Origin: Antennarius striatus
Taxonomy: Eukaryota; Chordata; Actinopteri; Lophiiformes; Antennariidae
Reading direction: 5' to 3'
NCBI RefSeq assembly: GCF_040054535.1
Contig: NC_090785.1
Coordinates: 20,713,001 to 20,777,000 of the forward strand
DNA: 64,000 nucleotides
Shown here one piece after another: positions 1 through 10,880 of the stretch; the stretch's first letter is position 1, and every line of letters begins with the position of its first letter. A program made the translations under genes and the position numbers. Below the pieces are notes generated by a model. That model ran no database searches and was not told the origin of the DNA. It was given only the letters and a program-made list of their open reading frames with translations.

Positions 1-100
1 TGCCATTACTACTACTGTTACTGCTACTACTGTTGCTGCTACTACTGCAACTATTGCTACTGCTACTATTACTACTGCTACTGGTACTGCTACTATTTTT
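1..100. repeat. TAC/TGC trinucleotide microsatellite
   Basis: Imperfect run of TAC, TGC and TGT trinucleotides at the left edge of the window. It lies in the last intron of the plastin gene, upstream of the acceptor at 263. No coding frame is supported. Confidence 0.9.
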
Positions 101-263
101 AAGCCAAAGAATCATTTAATAAATATCAGATTCATGATTTAACTGTCAAATCAGCGCTATTAAAATAAAGTGTCAAATCTCAGGTAGATAAGTGAAATAA
201 TCACATGCCACATATCATGTCGGTTACTATGGTGATCCTAAACATGACTGCTTCCTTCTGCAG

Positions 264-396
264 GTATGCTATTTCCATGGCTAGAAAGATTGGGGCGAAG
301 GTCTACGCCCTGCCTGAGGATCTGGTGGAGGTCAACCCCAAGATGGTGATGACCATCTTCGCCTGTCTGATGGGAAGAGGCTTGAAGAAGGCCTGA
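264..396 (+). CDS. lcp1: plastin (probably L-plastin), last coding exon
   Basis: Plastins are cytoplasmic actin-bundling proteins with two EF hands and two tandem pairs of calponin-homology domains. This exon encodes the final 43 residues, the end of the last calponin-homology domain. The acceptor is a pyrimidine-rich tract ending in CAG at 261-263; the first base (264) completes a split codon, followed by [29 protein letters not shown] and [12 protein letters not shown], then TGA at 394-396. ARKIG and VNPK fit L-plastin better than plastin-3, but the paralogue call rests on a short exon. The rest of the gene lies left of the window. An upstream ATG at 205 is intronic and is not a start. Confidence 0.9.
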
Positions 397-670
397 GGTG
401 TCACACGCGCACACACGCGCACACACGCGCACAAACACACACAAACACACACACGCACACACGTTCCGACTATCGTTGCTATGTGATTGGTCATATTGGG
501 AGAGATAATGCTGTGTTTTTCATGATTCTCAGACAGTAACTTTATTCAGGTTAACAACATAAAATCTTCCTCGGTTACTGACAGTCACTGCTGATGTGTT
601 GTACTGATGATATCATAATAATTTGAGTACTGTTTTATCTTCGAATAAAGAAATGACAGATAGAAGGCCG
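397..670 (+). other. lcp1: plastin 3'UTR with poly(A) signal
   Basis: Sequence after the plastin stop codon, ending shortly after an AATAAA at 644-649. It includes a compound CA/CG dinucleotide repeat beginning six bases after the stop. The cleavage site is inferred, not seen. Confidence 0.65.
402..463. repeat. (CA)n/(CG) compound microsatellite in plastin 3'UTR
   Basis: About 60 bases of CACACGCG and CACACAAA units. It explains the reverse-strand frames rich in Cys and Val here, which are not genes. Confidence 0.9.
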
Positions 671-2219
671 TTCATGTCTACCACTATCAACTATACACCC
701 TGAATTTGGTTGAACTTTGTGCCATTGCATAGTTAAGGTAGTTTAAATGAGATTTTTAAGGTTTTGAGATAATTATTAAATAGATCAATGGATGTAATAA
801 TGTACCTGAAATGTTTAGGTGTCTTGTACCTGAAATGTTTAGGTGTCTAATTAATGTATACAACTTGTAACAATCTACTGTATGTTGTTTTTGGTAATGA
901 ATTTACCAAACGCGGTTACTTAAGAATATCATCATTGATATGGGGATTCCATGCTGTCAGTTCTTTCCTGTGTTTATGTTGGAACGTTTGGTCTTGATGC
1001 TACGGTTCATACGGGGACAGGCTCTACCTTAACCTTTAACCTTTCTTTATTGGTGTTTTCTTCTTTCAACAATTCGATTGATCAGCTGCTGATGTGTTTC
1101 TTCTCTTTGGAAAACAACTGTGGGGAAAACTATTGCTTTACACCATAGCAATACAGATTGTACAATCAGATATAAAATGTTAAGTAAAACATTTTGCATA
1201 TACTGGTGAAGTTCATTTTTTATGGAATATTGAATGTACCAAAGGTGCTTTCTTTGCTTAATATCAAGTAATAAATTGAAACACAAATTAAATTTCTTCT
1301 GGACCTGTATTGTGAGCTTTAGCAGATTTTATTCCAAAAACTTTTCCTGACTCAACCCCTGACTTGGAGGACCAGTGGGATCTCTGTTTGTCGGGCCGTT
1401 CTTTGATAGAGCAAATAGCAGCCTGACGAAGAGGTGGCCTGGAGCCCACACAAACCACCCCACCAGGGTAAAATGGTGTTCCATGGGGAATTTAATGACT
1501 TGGAAAAATACAGAATACAGATTAAATTTCACAAATAAAAAGTCTTAACCAAAAAATACTGCATTTCATGTGCCTTTTCTTTTTCCTTGAACAACTACTT
1601 CATCAACAGTGGCGTGTATGTTCATGATTTGGTGACACTGTATCACTGGTTACAGATGTAAAAACATCTGTTTGAAATTATTATACTCAAGAAATGTTGA
1701 CTTTTTTTACATGGATGACAAAAACATTTTTATTTTATTGGGCTGCTGGGGTTTTTTTTTAGTCCACTATAAACTGGTTTAAATCACTGGTCACTGCTTT
1801 TCTTGTGGAAGTAACGACTGAATGTGTGACGGAACTTTTTTGTCCACTAGGTGGTAGTAAAGAGTAGAAATTGACTTCCTGCTCTCCGTCCGATGAAGGT
1901 CACCCTATCAATTTTAGGATTCAAAATTTTTTTGTCACACAATCCACTTTACCTTTCCCAATAGATGGCGCTGTGACAGTAACAATGTTGCTCTGTAGAT
2001 GTCTTCAGAGTGGGACTGTCACGAAACAGGATATTTGCACCAGAATGGATCATTGGCACTGGACTGATAACTTCCTTTATCATGACAACGCATAATCCTT
2101 CACCAAGAGGCCACGTGGTGACGGTTCTCCAGCAACTGACCACATTCACATTAAAGCATTATCAACATCCTGAACCACTGCTGACTCAACTTGAGGTCAA
2201 TATGGGGAAGATATACAGC
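671..2219. other. intergenic, no gene recognised
   Basis: AT-rich spacer. A 24-base unit starting TGTACCTGAAATG occurs twice in direct tandem (801-824 and 825-848). Short frames around 951-1148, 1329-1532 and 1871-2309 show no recognisable domain or splice context. Confidence 0.5.
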
Positions 2220-2490
2220 ACATTCCTCCAGCTGGCTACAGGCAAGAGGTGGGGTAAACCTTGGATGAGACACCAACTCATCACAGGGCTACACCTTTGG
2301 TCAGTTTAGAGTGATCAGTCCATCTAAACTTCATGTTTCTGTAGGTGGGAGGAAGTCAGAGAAGCCAGAGAGAACCTATTCAGACATGGGGGAGAACATA
2401 CAAACTCCACAGAGAAAGGAACCAAACTCAAAACCTTCTTGCTGTGAGGCGACAGTACTACCGGAAACTATCAGGAAAAACATGCATCTA
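2220..2490 (-). repeat. dispersed teleost repeat with tRNA-like head, reverse copy
   Basis: The block GTGGGAGGAAGTCAGAGAAG, then GGGAGAACATACAAACTCCA, then CTTCTTGCTGTGAGGCGACA is the reverse complement of the family present in forward orientation at 17512-17815. That family carries an A-box-like GTGGCGCTGTTGCCTC and a B-box-like segment near its head, so a SINE-type origin is likely. The present copy is diverged and its ends are approximate. Confidence 0.6.
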
Positions 2491-2867
2491 GGTAATATTA
2501 GGTCATGTAGGACTGTAGTGGCGGCACGCCTGGGGTGCAGCGGATTTGGACCATCTGGCCTTTGAAATTTCGTTGTACCGTCTGTGCATGTGTATAATGA
2601 CAAGAAAGAAAGTTTGACTTTGACCGACCCTAAATACAATACATGTGAATACCTACAAGTAATTGATGAAATATAAAGGTTTTTGAAAACATTTAAATTT
2701 ATGCAAAGGCTGGTGCTGAATTGTAATTTTTTTGAAAATGCTGAAACGTTAGTGAAGTCTTGAAAATATTAAAATTAACAAGGCATGAAAATTATAATAA
2801 CCCTTAGATGCACAGGTGGGGTCAAACATGACCCCAGGGGTTGCTTTTCTTCAAGTGGCGGGTCTTG

Positions 2868-3860
2868 CATTTCATACCTTCAGTCATGCTATCATTAGTC
2901 AAACTTGCATAAATAATCCCATAATGCTGTGAGCAGCTTCCACCACTGCTACCAATGCAGAGTTCAGACTGAGATGTTTATGACTTCTCTCAAATGGGAC
3001 AAAAACCGGCGTCAGCCCCACTCCTTATATTGTCACTTGCACATCACAGAGCAAGTGATGTGCAGCCCCGCGGCCACACCTTTTATAGATTTCACACATC
3101 TACGTCACAGAACAAAACCGACTGAAATGACTATCATTTATGACACCACAGCTAGAGAAACAAAACACAGACATACAATAACACACTACTAGATGTTGCA
3201 TCACCTCTATCAGGTATAAACAGAATATATTCCAGCACGGAAACAAGTCTCTGTGTATGTCCACTACAATCACACAGCTGCACAAGTGCACCACATTATT
3301 TACACATATTGCAGAAGAGCAGGAATTTTTTTTCCTTTTTAGTATATTTGTCATTTTATTTCATTATAATTGATTTGATATAAATGAAATTAAATTACAA
3401 GAACATTTAATATGAAAACTTAGATAAATGAAACGCATGTATACCGAAACAACTCTTCAAACGACTTATTTAAAGACAAAATCCATTCTCCTTTCATTCC
3501 TCAAGAACACTCCACTAGCTAGAACAGGTTAGCTAGTTCAGGTTAGCTAGAACAGGTTAGCTAGTTCAGGTTAGCTAGAACAGGTTAGCTAGTTCAGGTT
3601 AGCTCCTTCTGGGATGGCACCCTCCTCTGACAAGAACGTCTCTTCAAATGTGGTCTGCATAGCGCCGCCTTCTCGGAGTGAGTATCCAATCACAGAACAC
3701 GTACATGTCAGGTGAACGTAAAGTCAGTTAGAAAGCCTTAGTGTCACCAACTCGTGATCTGATTGGCTATCGCATCTGTCTATTAAGTATATGTTCAGAT
3801 TCTGAAGGTCCTGGGCGGATTTCATTCAACCTGGCAAAACAAGCTAGCTGAATTTTGATT
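2868..3860 (+). repeat. dispersed non-coding repeat family, copy 1
   Basis: A block of about 1 kb that recurs as a reverse complement at 32325-33135 and in part at 36610-37165. Shared stretches include the CAACACACTACTAGAT-type block, TCATTTATGACACCAC, the GGTTAGCTAG motif and a region around CCAATCACAGAACACGTAC. There is no long conserved frame. It is probably a non-autonomous DNA transposon; the termini are not resolved. Just left, at 2815-2845, the palindromic GGGGTCAAACATGACCCC resembles piggyBac-type ends. Confidence 0.6.
3517..3605 (+). repeat. 28-bp tandem repeat (AGCTAGAACAGGTTAGCTAG...)
   Basis: Three tandem units of about 28 bases alternating AGAACAGGTTAGCT and AGTTCAGGTTAGCT inside dispersed-repeat copy 1. 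The other copies (near 32600 and 37100) carry single or partial units, so the tandem expansion is local. Confidence 0.85.
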
Positions 3861-4014
3861 GGATAAAACCCCTCTAATCTAAAAATAGAACACTTACCCA
3901 GTTTTTGCCTATGTTGTAGTGGGGTTACATAATTCACCCAGGTACTTTGGGTGTAGTTTGGGGGTTCCTACACGGACGGGTTAAGGTGTTGCTCACTCTG
4001 TCTTACCCTGCTCA

Positions 4015-4697
4015 AATGTTCAGCAGTAAAGTTTATGCTCCTTTCAATACTCCGCCTCCGACTCCAGTTCTTCGGCACCACACTGGTGACCCCGACGTCA
4101 GTCTTGACGAAGTTTCCAAGACTGATCCGAACATGACGAACAATGCTATCGTCCTGAAATTGCCGGGAGACGTCCGCTGCGGCATGGTTCGCCCAGGCGG
4201 AGGCTCAGTTTGCCCTCCGCGGCGTGGATGACGACGCTACACGCTACTACCACATCGTCGCGGCCCTAGGGAGCTCTACTGCAGCCAGGGCAGTGCGTTT
4301 CATCACATCCCCTCCTGCGAGTGATAAGTACCCAGCATTAAAGGCATATCTCCTCAAAACTTTTGAACTGTCACGACCTGAGAGAGCCAGGCGTTTCTTT
4401 GCCATTAAAGGTTTGGGGGACAGCAAACCTTCAGAACACATGGAAATGATGTTAGCCCTACTGGGGGAGGAAGAACCGAATTTCCTCTTCATTGAACTTT
4501 TCCAGAGGCACATGCCGCCGAACGTGCAGACGGCGCTCGCCAATACGACCATTACGGAACCCCGTGCTCTAGCAGAGGAGGCTGACCGTTTCTTCTTAGC
4601 TACACAGCGTTTCACCCCTGATGTGTTGGCCCCGGCGCGCAGTCACGTTCCCCCGGCACGCAGTCACACACCCCCCGTACGCCGGTGTACAGACTGA
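4015..4697 (+). pseudogene. Ty3/gypsy gag fragment
   Basis: A capsid-like helical segment typical of Ty3/gypsy gag. Recognisable pieces are VDDDATRYYHIVAAL, PERARRFFAIKGLGDSKPSE and a block with FIELFQRHMP, followed by a proline/arginine-rich tail with repeated PARSH units. A one-base insertion near 4165-4172 splits the N-terminal part (from about 4015) from the main frame at 4224-4697. No zinc knuckle was seen before the stop at 4695. Confidence 0.75.
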
Positions 4698-4854
4698 CAG
4701 AAACGCCCCTGCCACCTCCGACCGTTCTGACCCAGGGTTATGCTACTTCCACGCACGCTTCGGCGCGAAGGCGAAGCAGTGCTGCACCCCTTGCAGCTAT
4801 GGCCCGCGCTCTGTGAAGGCCGTGAGCGCGGGCGCCACGACCCGGTTACTGTTC

Positions 4855-5335
4855 ATCAAAGACTCTATCTCTGGGTGTAAGTTCCTCTGCGACACCGATG
4901 CTCAGAGGAGCGTCCTGCCAGCCACGGTGAGTGACACTGCTGGCGGGGCCCAGGGACCGCCGTTGACATCCGCCAACGACACCCCGATCCGCACCTATGG
5001 CACAAAAACTGTTAGACTTTGTTTTGGGGGCCAGCACTTCACATGGGAATTTGTCATGGCCGACATTTCCTTCCCCCTCCTCGGCGCCGATTTTCTGTGT
5101 GCCCACGGTCTGCTCGTGGACGTCAAACATGGCCGCCTGGTGGACGCACTGACCTTCTCCTCATTGACGTGCGTCCGCGACGGGGCAGAATACAGCGGCC
5201 TCTCCAGTTCTCTTACGGAGGGTGACAAGTACCAGCACCTCCTCAGCGAGTTCCCCAACTTGACCCAACCCACCTTCTCCGCCGCCACTGCCAAACATGG
5301 TGTCAAGCACCACATTGACACTAAGGGCCCTCCCA
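4855..5335 (+). pseudogene. Ty3/gypsy retroviral-type aspartic protease, active-site glycine lost
   Basis: Within the frame 4621-5340. The catalytic box reads CDTDAQRSVLP where the family has D-[ST]-G-A, so the glycine is replaced by Asp. Downstream GTKTVRLCF, FVMADISFPLLGADFL and LLVDVKHGRLVD fit the flap and the second conserved ILGxDFL-type motif. The frame ends at 5338-5340 just where the protease-RT linker should continue; the RT follows in another frame. Confidence 0.75.
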
Positions 5336-5339
5336 TCTA

Positions 5340-5745
5340 GAGCCCGGCAGCTCGATCCGGAGAGGCTGGCGATCGCCAAGGCAGAGTTCGCTAATATGGA
5401 GTGGCTTGGGATAATCCGACACTCGGACAGCCCCTGGGCCTCGCCCCTCCACATCGTGCCGAAACCAGACGGCGGTTGGCGACCCTACGGCGATTACCGT
5501 CACCTCAACGATGTTACTACACCAGACTGCCACCCGGTTCCCCACATGCAAGATTTTTCGGCACACCTGGCGGGTAAGGTCGTCTTCTCTAAAGTTGACT
5601 TGGTGCGTGGTTACCACCAAGTCCCCGTACACCCCTCGGACATTCCCAAGACAGCGGTGGTCACGCCCTTTGGACTGTTTGAGTTCACACATATGCCATT
5701 CGGGCTTAAAAATGCGGCCCAATCCTTCCAAAGGCTAATGGACTA
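5340..5745 (+). pseudogene. Ty3/gypsy reverse transcriptase, N-terminal part
   Basis: Frame 5297-5791. Shows AKAEFANMEWLGIIRHSDSP, WASPLHIVPKPDGGWRP, the catalytic-aspartate box FSKVDLVRGYHQVPV, and TPFGLFEFTHMPFGLKNA. These are fingers and early palm motifs in family order. The sequence leaves the family at about 5745, before the YxDD box, so no active polymerase is possible. Confidence 0.85.
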
Positions 5746-6088
5746 TAAGGTACAACTGTGCACTAATCATGACGTCAGATCAGCATCTTGATGTAGCACA
5801 CCTGTGAGGTGGGATGATTTATCTCAGCAAAGCAGAAGTGCTCACTATCACACATTCAGACAGATTTGTGAACAATGTTTGAGAAAAATGATAATATTGT
5901 GTAACTGGAATGAATTATAGATCTTTAATTCCATCTCATGAAAAATGGGAGCAAAAACAAAAGTGTTATATTTTTGCTGAGTTTATTATCATGATCTCTG
6001 GTTATGTTAGACCAGCAGAGAAGGCCTTGCTGGCCCTGACTGCCCACCACTGTTTTTTTCATAAGCTTCAAAATGAAAACTTGTAACA

Positions 6089-6404
6089 CAGTGCGCCCTC
6101 GCGCATTCGCGTATCAACTCTCACGACTTCACCTCATCGCACATTTTTGGTAGGCAGTCATGCGATACCGTATGCTCATTCCATTGGCTGAAGGCATCAG
6201 GAAGTGCGCTATGTTCCATGAGTCTCGAACTTAAGTGAGACACAAAGGTGCTTTAAACAGTCGATAAGAGTGGGAAAAGGTAATACAGATAGAAGGTGGT
6301 TTACTATCAGTATTAAAGATAAATAGTTTGTCACTTTATCGCGGAATTCATTAATCGCGTGTGGTTCCTGGAATGCATTAACCGTGAGGAACGAGGGCAC
6401 ACTG
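6089..6404. mobile_element. MITE with CAGT...ACTG ends, copy 1
   Basis: The left end starts CAGTGCGCCCTCG and the right end finishes GAGGGCACACTG followed by TA. It shares its interior (CTTTAAACAGTC, a segment matching AGACTGTTTAA in the others, and GCGTGTGGTTCCTGGAATGC) with copies at 55920-56270 and 61076-61448. The CAGTAATCCCTCG-like termini and TA flank suggest a Tc1/mariner (pogo/Tigger-like) origin; the superfamily is inferred. Confidence 0.65.
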
Positions 6405-6439
6405 TATATTCATATTCCAAATAGTGCTGTCAGGTGATT

Positions 6440-8362
6440 AAGAAAATTCTTCTTCCTTTCCTTTCGGCTTTTCCCTTCAGGGGTCGCCACAGCGAATCAA
6501 TTTCCTCCATCTAGCCGTGTCCATTGCATTCTCTTCTCTCACACCAACTACCTTCATGTCCTCCCTCATTACATCCTTAAACCTCCTCTTTGGTCTTCCT
6601 CTAGGTCTCCTGCCTGGCAGTTCAAAACTTAGCATCCTTCTACCAATATATTCACTATCTCTCCTCTGGACATGTCCAAACCATCTCAGTCTGGCCTCTC
6701 TGACTTTATCTCCAAAGCCTCTAACATGTGCTGTCCCTCTGATGTACTCATTCCTGATCCTATCCTTCCTGGTCACTCCCAAAGAGAACCTCAGCATCTT
6801 CATCTCTGCTACCTCCAGCTCTGTCTCCTGTCTTTTCCTCAGTGACACTGTCTCTAGACCAAACAACATCGCTGGTCTCACCACAGTTTTGTACACCTTT
6901 CCTTTCATTTTAGCTGAAACTCTTCTATCACACATCACACCTGACACTTTTCTCTATCCGTACCATCCTGCCTGTACACGCTTCTTCACCTCTTTTCCAC
7001 ACTCTCCATTGCTCTGGACTGTTGACCCTAAGTACTTAAAATCCTCCACCTTCTTGATCTCTTCTCCCTGTAACCTCACTCTTCCACTTGGGTCCCTCTC
7101 ATTCACACACATGTACTCTGTCTTACTGCGGCTAACTTTCATTCCTCTCCTTTCCAGGACAAACCTCCACCTCTCTAGCTTCTCCTCCACCTCTCACTGC
7201 AGATCACAATGTCATCTGCAAACATCATAGTCCATGGAGATTCCTGTCTAACCTCGTCTATCAGCCTGTCCATCACCATAGCGAACAAGAAGGGGCTCAG
7301 AGCTGATCCCTGATGCAGTCCCACCTCCACCTTGAACTCCTCTGTCACACCTACAGCACACCTCACCACTGTCTTACTTACTTCTCTGCCACTCCAGACT
7401 TCCTCATACAATACCACAGTTCCTCTCTGGGCACCCTGTCATAAGCTTTCTCCAGATCTGCAAAAACACAATGCAGCTCTGTTTGGCCTTGTCTGTACTT
7501 CTCTATCAACATCCTCAGAGCAAATACTGCATCTGTAGTACTCTTTTTTGGCATGAAACCATACTGCTGCTCACAAATGTTCACTTCTGCCCTTAGTCTA
7601 GCTTCCACTACTCTCTCCCATAACTTCATTGTATGGCTCATCAGCTTTATTCCTCTGTAGTTGCCAGAACTCTGCTCGTCTCCCTTGTTTTTAAAAATGG
7701 GCACCAGCACACTTCTCCTCCATTCCTCAGGCATCTTCTCACTATCTAAGATCCTGTTGAACAACCCAGGCAGAAACTCTACTGCCACCTCTCCTAGACA
7801 CTTCCAAACCTCTACAGGTATATCATCAGGACCGACTGCCTTTCCACTCTTCATCCTCTTCAGTGTCCTCCTCACTTCATCCTGACTAATCTTTGCTACT
7901 TCTTGGTCCACAACAGTCACCTCTTCTAGTCTTTGTTCTCCCTCATTTTCCACATTCATCAACTCTTCAAAGTACTCTTTCCATCTTCCCATCACACTAC
8001 TGGCACCTGTCAATAGACTTCCATCCCTATCCTTAATCACCCTAACCTGCTTCACGTCCTTCACATCTCTATCTCTCTGTCTTGCCAACCGGTATAGATC
8101 AGTCTCTCCATCCTTACTGTCCAACCTAGCATACAAGTCATCATAAGCCCCTTGTTTGGCCTTTGCTACCTCTACCTTCACCTTACGCTGCATCTCCCTT
8201 TGCTCCTGTCTAGTCTCCTCAGTCCTCTCAGTGTCCCACTTCTTCTTAGCTAACCTCTTTCTCTGTATACACTCCTGTACCTCTTCATTCCTGCGAGTCT
8301 CCTTATACACTTTCCTTCCAGATGACACACCAAGTACTCTCCTACCTGTCTGCCTGATCACA
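6440..8362 (-). mobile_element. RTE-clade LINE, 5'-truncated
   Basis: Minus-strand non-LTR retrotransposon. The 3' end on the left carries the RTE-type sequence GGGGTCGCCACAGCGAATC. Coding remains read right to left: 7378-8361 (DLYRLARQRDRDVKDV, GKAVGPDDIPVEVWK, NYRGIKLMSHTMKLWERVVE, QYGFMPKKSTTDAVF, FADLEKAYDRVPREELW), 7175-7417 (VEVGLHQGSALSPFLFAMVM and the catalytic box MMFADDIVI), 6954-7190 (EEIKKVEDFKYLGSTVQSNG) and 6477-6947 (RLRWFGHVQRRDSEYIGRR). At least three frameshifts separate these. The endonuclease domain is absent. The catalytic FADD box survives. Confidence 0.9.
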
Positions 8363-8364
8363 TT

Positions 8365-9230
8365 AGCTGTAACTAATTAATCCAATTAATCGCATTTTAC
8401 TCTAATACCTGCTAAAGACCCCCAAATAAAGAATTTGAATTCTAGTACATTACAAAATTGTAGTGCATGACTAATCAATAGAATACACAAGAAGATATGA
8501 AATCCACATTTTTATTGGTTAAGTGTGCTTTATACATGAAATTCCAAAGACAAAAGGCCAAGCACATCAGCAAACCAATTAGGCCAGGTGCATTTGTCAA
8601 AAATGCAATACAAATACAGTTAAATAAAATAAATAAAATTCAGAAATAAAATAAGGCTGAGACTCAAATAGGAATATAAGCAGACTCTCAATCAAAATGA
8701 ATACTAAAACTGACTCAATACGGCAATTCAAAATGAATAGTATAACATGCCTCTAAATAAGGCTAACTTCAATAGCAAGATGCCAACAGGCATTTCCTTT
8801 AAAAGGGTAAGCTAACGTTACAGGAACTGACAACAGACAACTCTGTCCTTGAGATGTTTTGCATTTAAATGATATGTTAGGTTGGAGCTGCTTCGATGAT
8901 ATGAAAATTCTCTTTTACAAAAGGTACAAATCACTGCGTTTTTGTTGATAGTCCCATTTTTGCTCTTTTTATAAATAAACTTTACGCTCAAAGGTCCAAG
9001 TGGGCTTGCCTCGCTCTCCTGTTTCGCGTCCATCTCTGTTGTCACTCTGCTTTTGACTAGTGGCACAGGTACGAAGTGACGTGCCACTACAGCCTACGGG
9101 TCACTCATTGGGCCAAATTTAAAAAGCTTGTGCATTGACTTGCCACTCACGATTAATTGCGTTAATTTTTACAGTGCATTAATTTGCAGTGTAATTAATT
9201 AATCTAATTAACGCGTTAAACTGACAGCCG
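8365..9230 (-). mobile_element. hAT transposon relic with BED-type zinc finger
   Basis: Degenerate AT-rich ends face each other: TAATCCAATTAATCGC on the left and ATCTAATTAACGCGTTAAAC on the right, with TGACAGCC near the right end. The frame 8818-9087 on the minus strand gives VKFIYKKSKNGTINK, AVICTFCKREFSYHRSSSNL and YHLNAKHL, a C2-H-type BED finger like the N-terminus of hAT transposases. The catalytic part is absent, so this is a non-autonomous or deleted copy. Confidence 0.65.
8818..9087 (-). pseudogene. BED-type zinc finger of hAT transposase
   Basis: 89-residue frame. Cys pair in CTFC and a downstream His pair (YHLNAKH) form the BED zinc site; the preceding KFIYKKSKNG is typical of hAT-encoded BED proteins. 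The protein ends just after the finger with no RNase-H-like domain. It is most likely transposon debris, not a host zbed gene. Confidence 0.65.
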
Positions 9231-9410
9231 TAATTCCAGATATTCCTCATAAAATGTTTGTGACATGAGGACATTTGCATTTAAAAAAATTTTTTTTTAA
9301 AGAAATTTGTTTTTCTATCACTATCCCACTCTTCCGCAAGTGGGGTCACATATGACCCCAAATAGTTCTTATAGAATCTTGTATGAACCTTGTATTTTTA
9401 GCCACTTTTA

Positions 9411-10418
9411 GGCCCCGTCCACACGATGCCAGGACTTTTTGAAAATGCAACTTTTTTGTTGTGTTTACACCTTCCGTCCACATGACAACGCAGATATGCG
9501 GAATGAAAATGCAACATTTTGAAAACGCTGGCCAAGGTGGAATTTTTTGAAAACGCTTTGTCTATGTTGTTGTGTGGACTGTGTATCCGCAACTTTTTCT
9601 ATCCGGGGGGCATGTCCCTGCGACGAAAACCGCTGTGACGTCATGCATGTGACCCATACATGTACAAAAGGAGCTAAAACCGACTATTTTCTGATGTATA
9701 GTAGCTCCATGTTGAAGATGCGTTGATAACATGCTTGACACTTGAATATTTGTTTGTCTGTTTCTTTCTGAGTCATAAAATTTATATATTTATTCATTCA
9801 TTCATGTTCCTCGCCAAAGTTCCTCGACGCCAGTTCTGGGTCAGAGCGGGACACACTGTTTGCTGGTGGGAGAACTCTGTGATGGAAGTTCTCGTCCAGG
9901 AGGAACGCCATGAATTTCCTCTCTGCTGTCGTTTTCAGAGTTGTTCTGCTTGTAAACGTGTTGATCAATGCACTGATGCGGATACTGTCACGAGAGGCGG
10001 GATATGGACCCAAGTGCAGGACACCAAAAGCAAATATTCCATCCATGATTTATTCAAAATTGAAAGAATTCTCCAGACAGACAAGAAACATAACAGACTT
10101 CTAGGAATCAAACAAGAGAAACAAACCAACACCTAGCTCTCATTGAGGTAGGCTTAAAAAGTCTCATGATTACCCCAATGAAGTTCAGGTGTGAACGATA
10201 AGAACGGGGGTGTGGATGAGTCTCAGGTGTGGAGCCGTGGCTCCACCCACCAGCCTGGCCTCTCCCTGCCACACACCAGAACTGCCACGCCAAACCGTGA
10301 CAGATACGTGTGGACAGAGATCTTTTTGAAAACGCTGTCATGTGGACGCGAATCGTTTTTTATGTCGGGTGAAAAAACTTAAGTTTTCAAAAAGTTCCGG
10401 CACCGTGTGGACGGGGCC
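9411..10418. mobile_element. inverted-repeat element GGCCCCGTCCACACG, 3-bp TSD TTA
   Basis: Ends are GGCCCCGTCCACACG on the left and CGTGTGGACGGGGCC on the right, flanked by a perfect TTA duplication (9408-9410 and 10419-10421). Subterminal TTTTTGAAAATGCAAC-like repeats occur on both arms. A TTA/TWA duplication suggests PIF/Harbinger-type mobilisation; no transposase is encoded. A 447-bp relative lies at 57319-57765. The right half contains a second insertion at 9986-10302. Confidence 0.8.
9986..10302. mobile_element. solo-LTR-like element, TGTCACG...CGTGACA, 5-bp TSD
   Basis: 317 bp beginning TGTCACG and ending CGTGACA, flanked on both sides by a perfect 5-bp duplication GATAC (9981-9985 and 10303-10307). 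TG...CA ends and a 5-bp duplication are the hallmarks of an LTR left by LTR-LTR recombination or of a small TRIM-like element. A shorter relative with its own 5-bp duplication is at 36296-36468. Internal matches include GGACCCAAGTGCAG versus AGACCCAAATGCAG. Confidence 0.7.
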
Positions 10419-10610
10419 TTACTGTCCCGCATACACATGTTGTTAATTATCCATTTCTGCTGCAACTTTCCAATCAACACACCTGCTGTCGACAAGCTCA
10501 CCACCCATGAGCTCATTGCTACATAGCAACACGCATGTAAGTCATTTCTCCATTTATGAACTTAATTTTTTTGGTGATATATTGTAACGTGTAATCAAAT
10601 TACTGTTTAA

Positions 10611-10880
10611 ATGTGTGTTTTTATTTTATCTATAGTAAAGTGGCTGATGGGAGTCCTGCAAATGATCCAGGATGGATGGAATGAAGAGCCAGTCGCAGGC
10701 ATTGAGTCAGATTGTGACATCTCAGATATGGAAGACCCAGACTTTTATACCCCCACTGAACCAGAGCAGTCAGACACACAGGAGTCCCCTGGCGAGTCCT
10801 CTGATGAGGATGTGGATATTGTGCTGAGCCAAAGGAGCTACAAGGGCTCTGACTGGACAGTTACCTGCCAGACAGGCTGA
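10611..10880 (+). pseudogene. piggyBac transposase N-terminal fragment
   Basis: An acidic N-terminal region, ESDCDISDMEDPDFYTP, PEQSDTQESPGESSDEDVD, then SDWTVT, as in piggyBac-derived transposases and PGBD genes. The frame stops at 10878-10880; the following sequence continues homology only in other frames. A short fragment with no DDD catalytic core. Confidence 0.6.

Larger units (their letters stand above)
3940..5745 (+). mobile_element. Ty3/gypsy LTR retrotransposon relic, truncated
   Basis: Contains, in order, gag-like, aspartic-protease-like and reverse-transcriptase-like segments of a Ty3/gypsy element, GC-rich against its AT-rich surroundings. No LTR was recognised on either side. 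The right end stops inside the reverse transcriptase, before the catalytic YxDD box, and RNase H and integrase are absent. Frames are broken between segments. It is a dead fragment. Confidence 0.85.

Noticed and set aside
3517..3605. Regularly repeated 28-bp units as a CRISPR-like array
   Set aside because: Units are directly tandem with no unique spacers, in a vertebrate genome within a transposon-like repeat.
8818..9087. BED-finger frame as a domesticated host zbed gene
   Set aside because: Only the finger remains, flanked by degenerate inverted ends; nothing suggests a longer protein.
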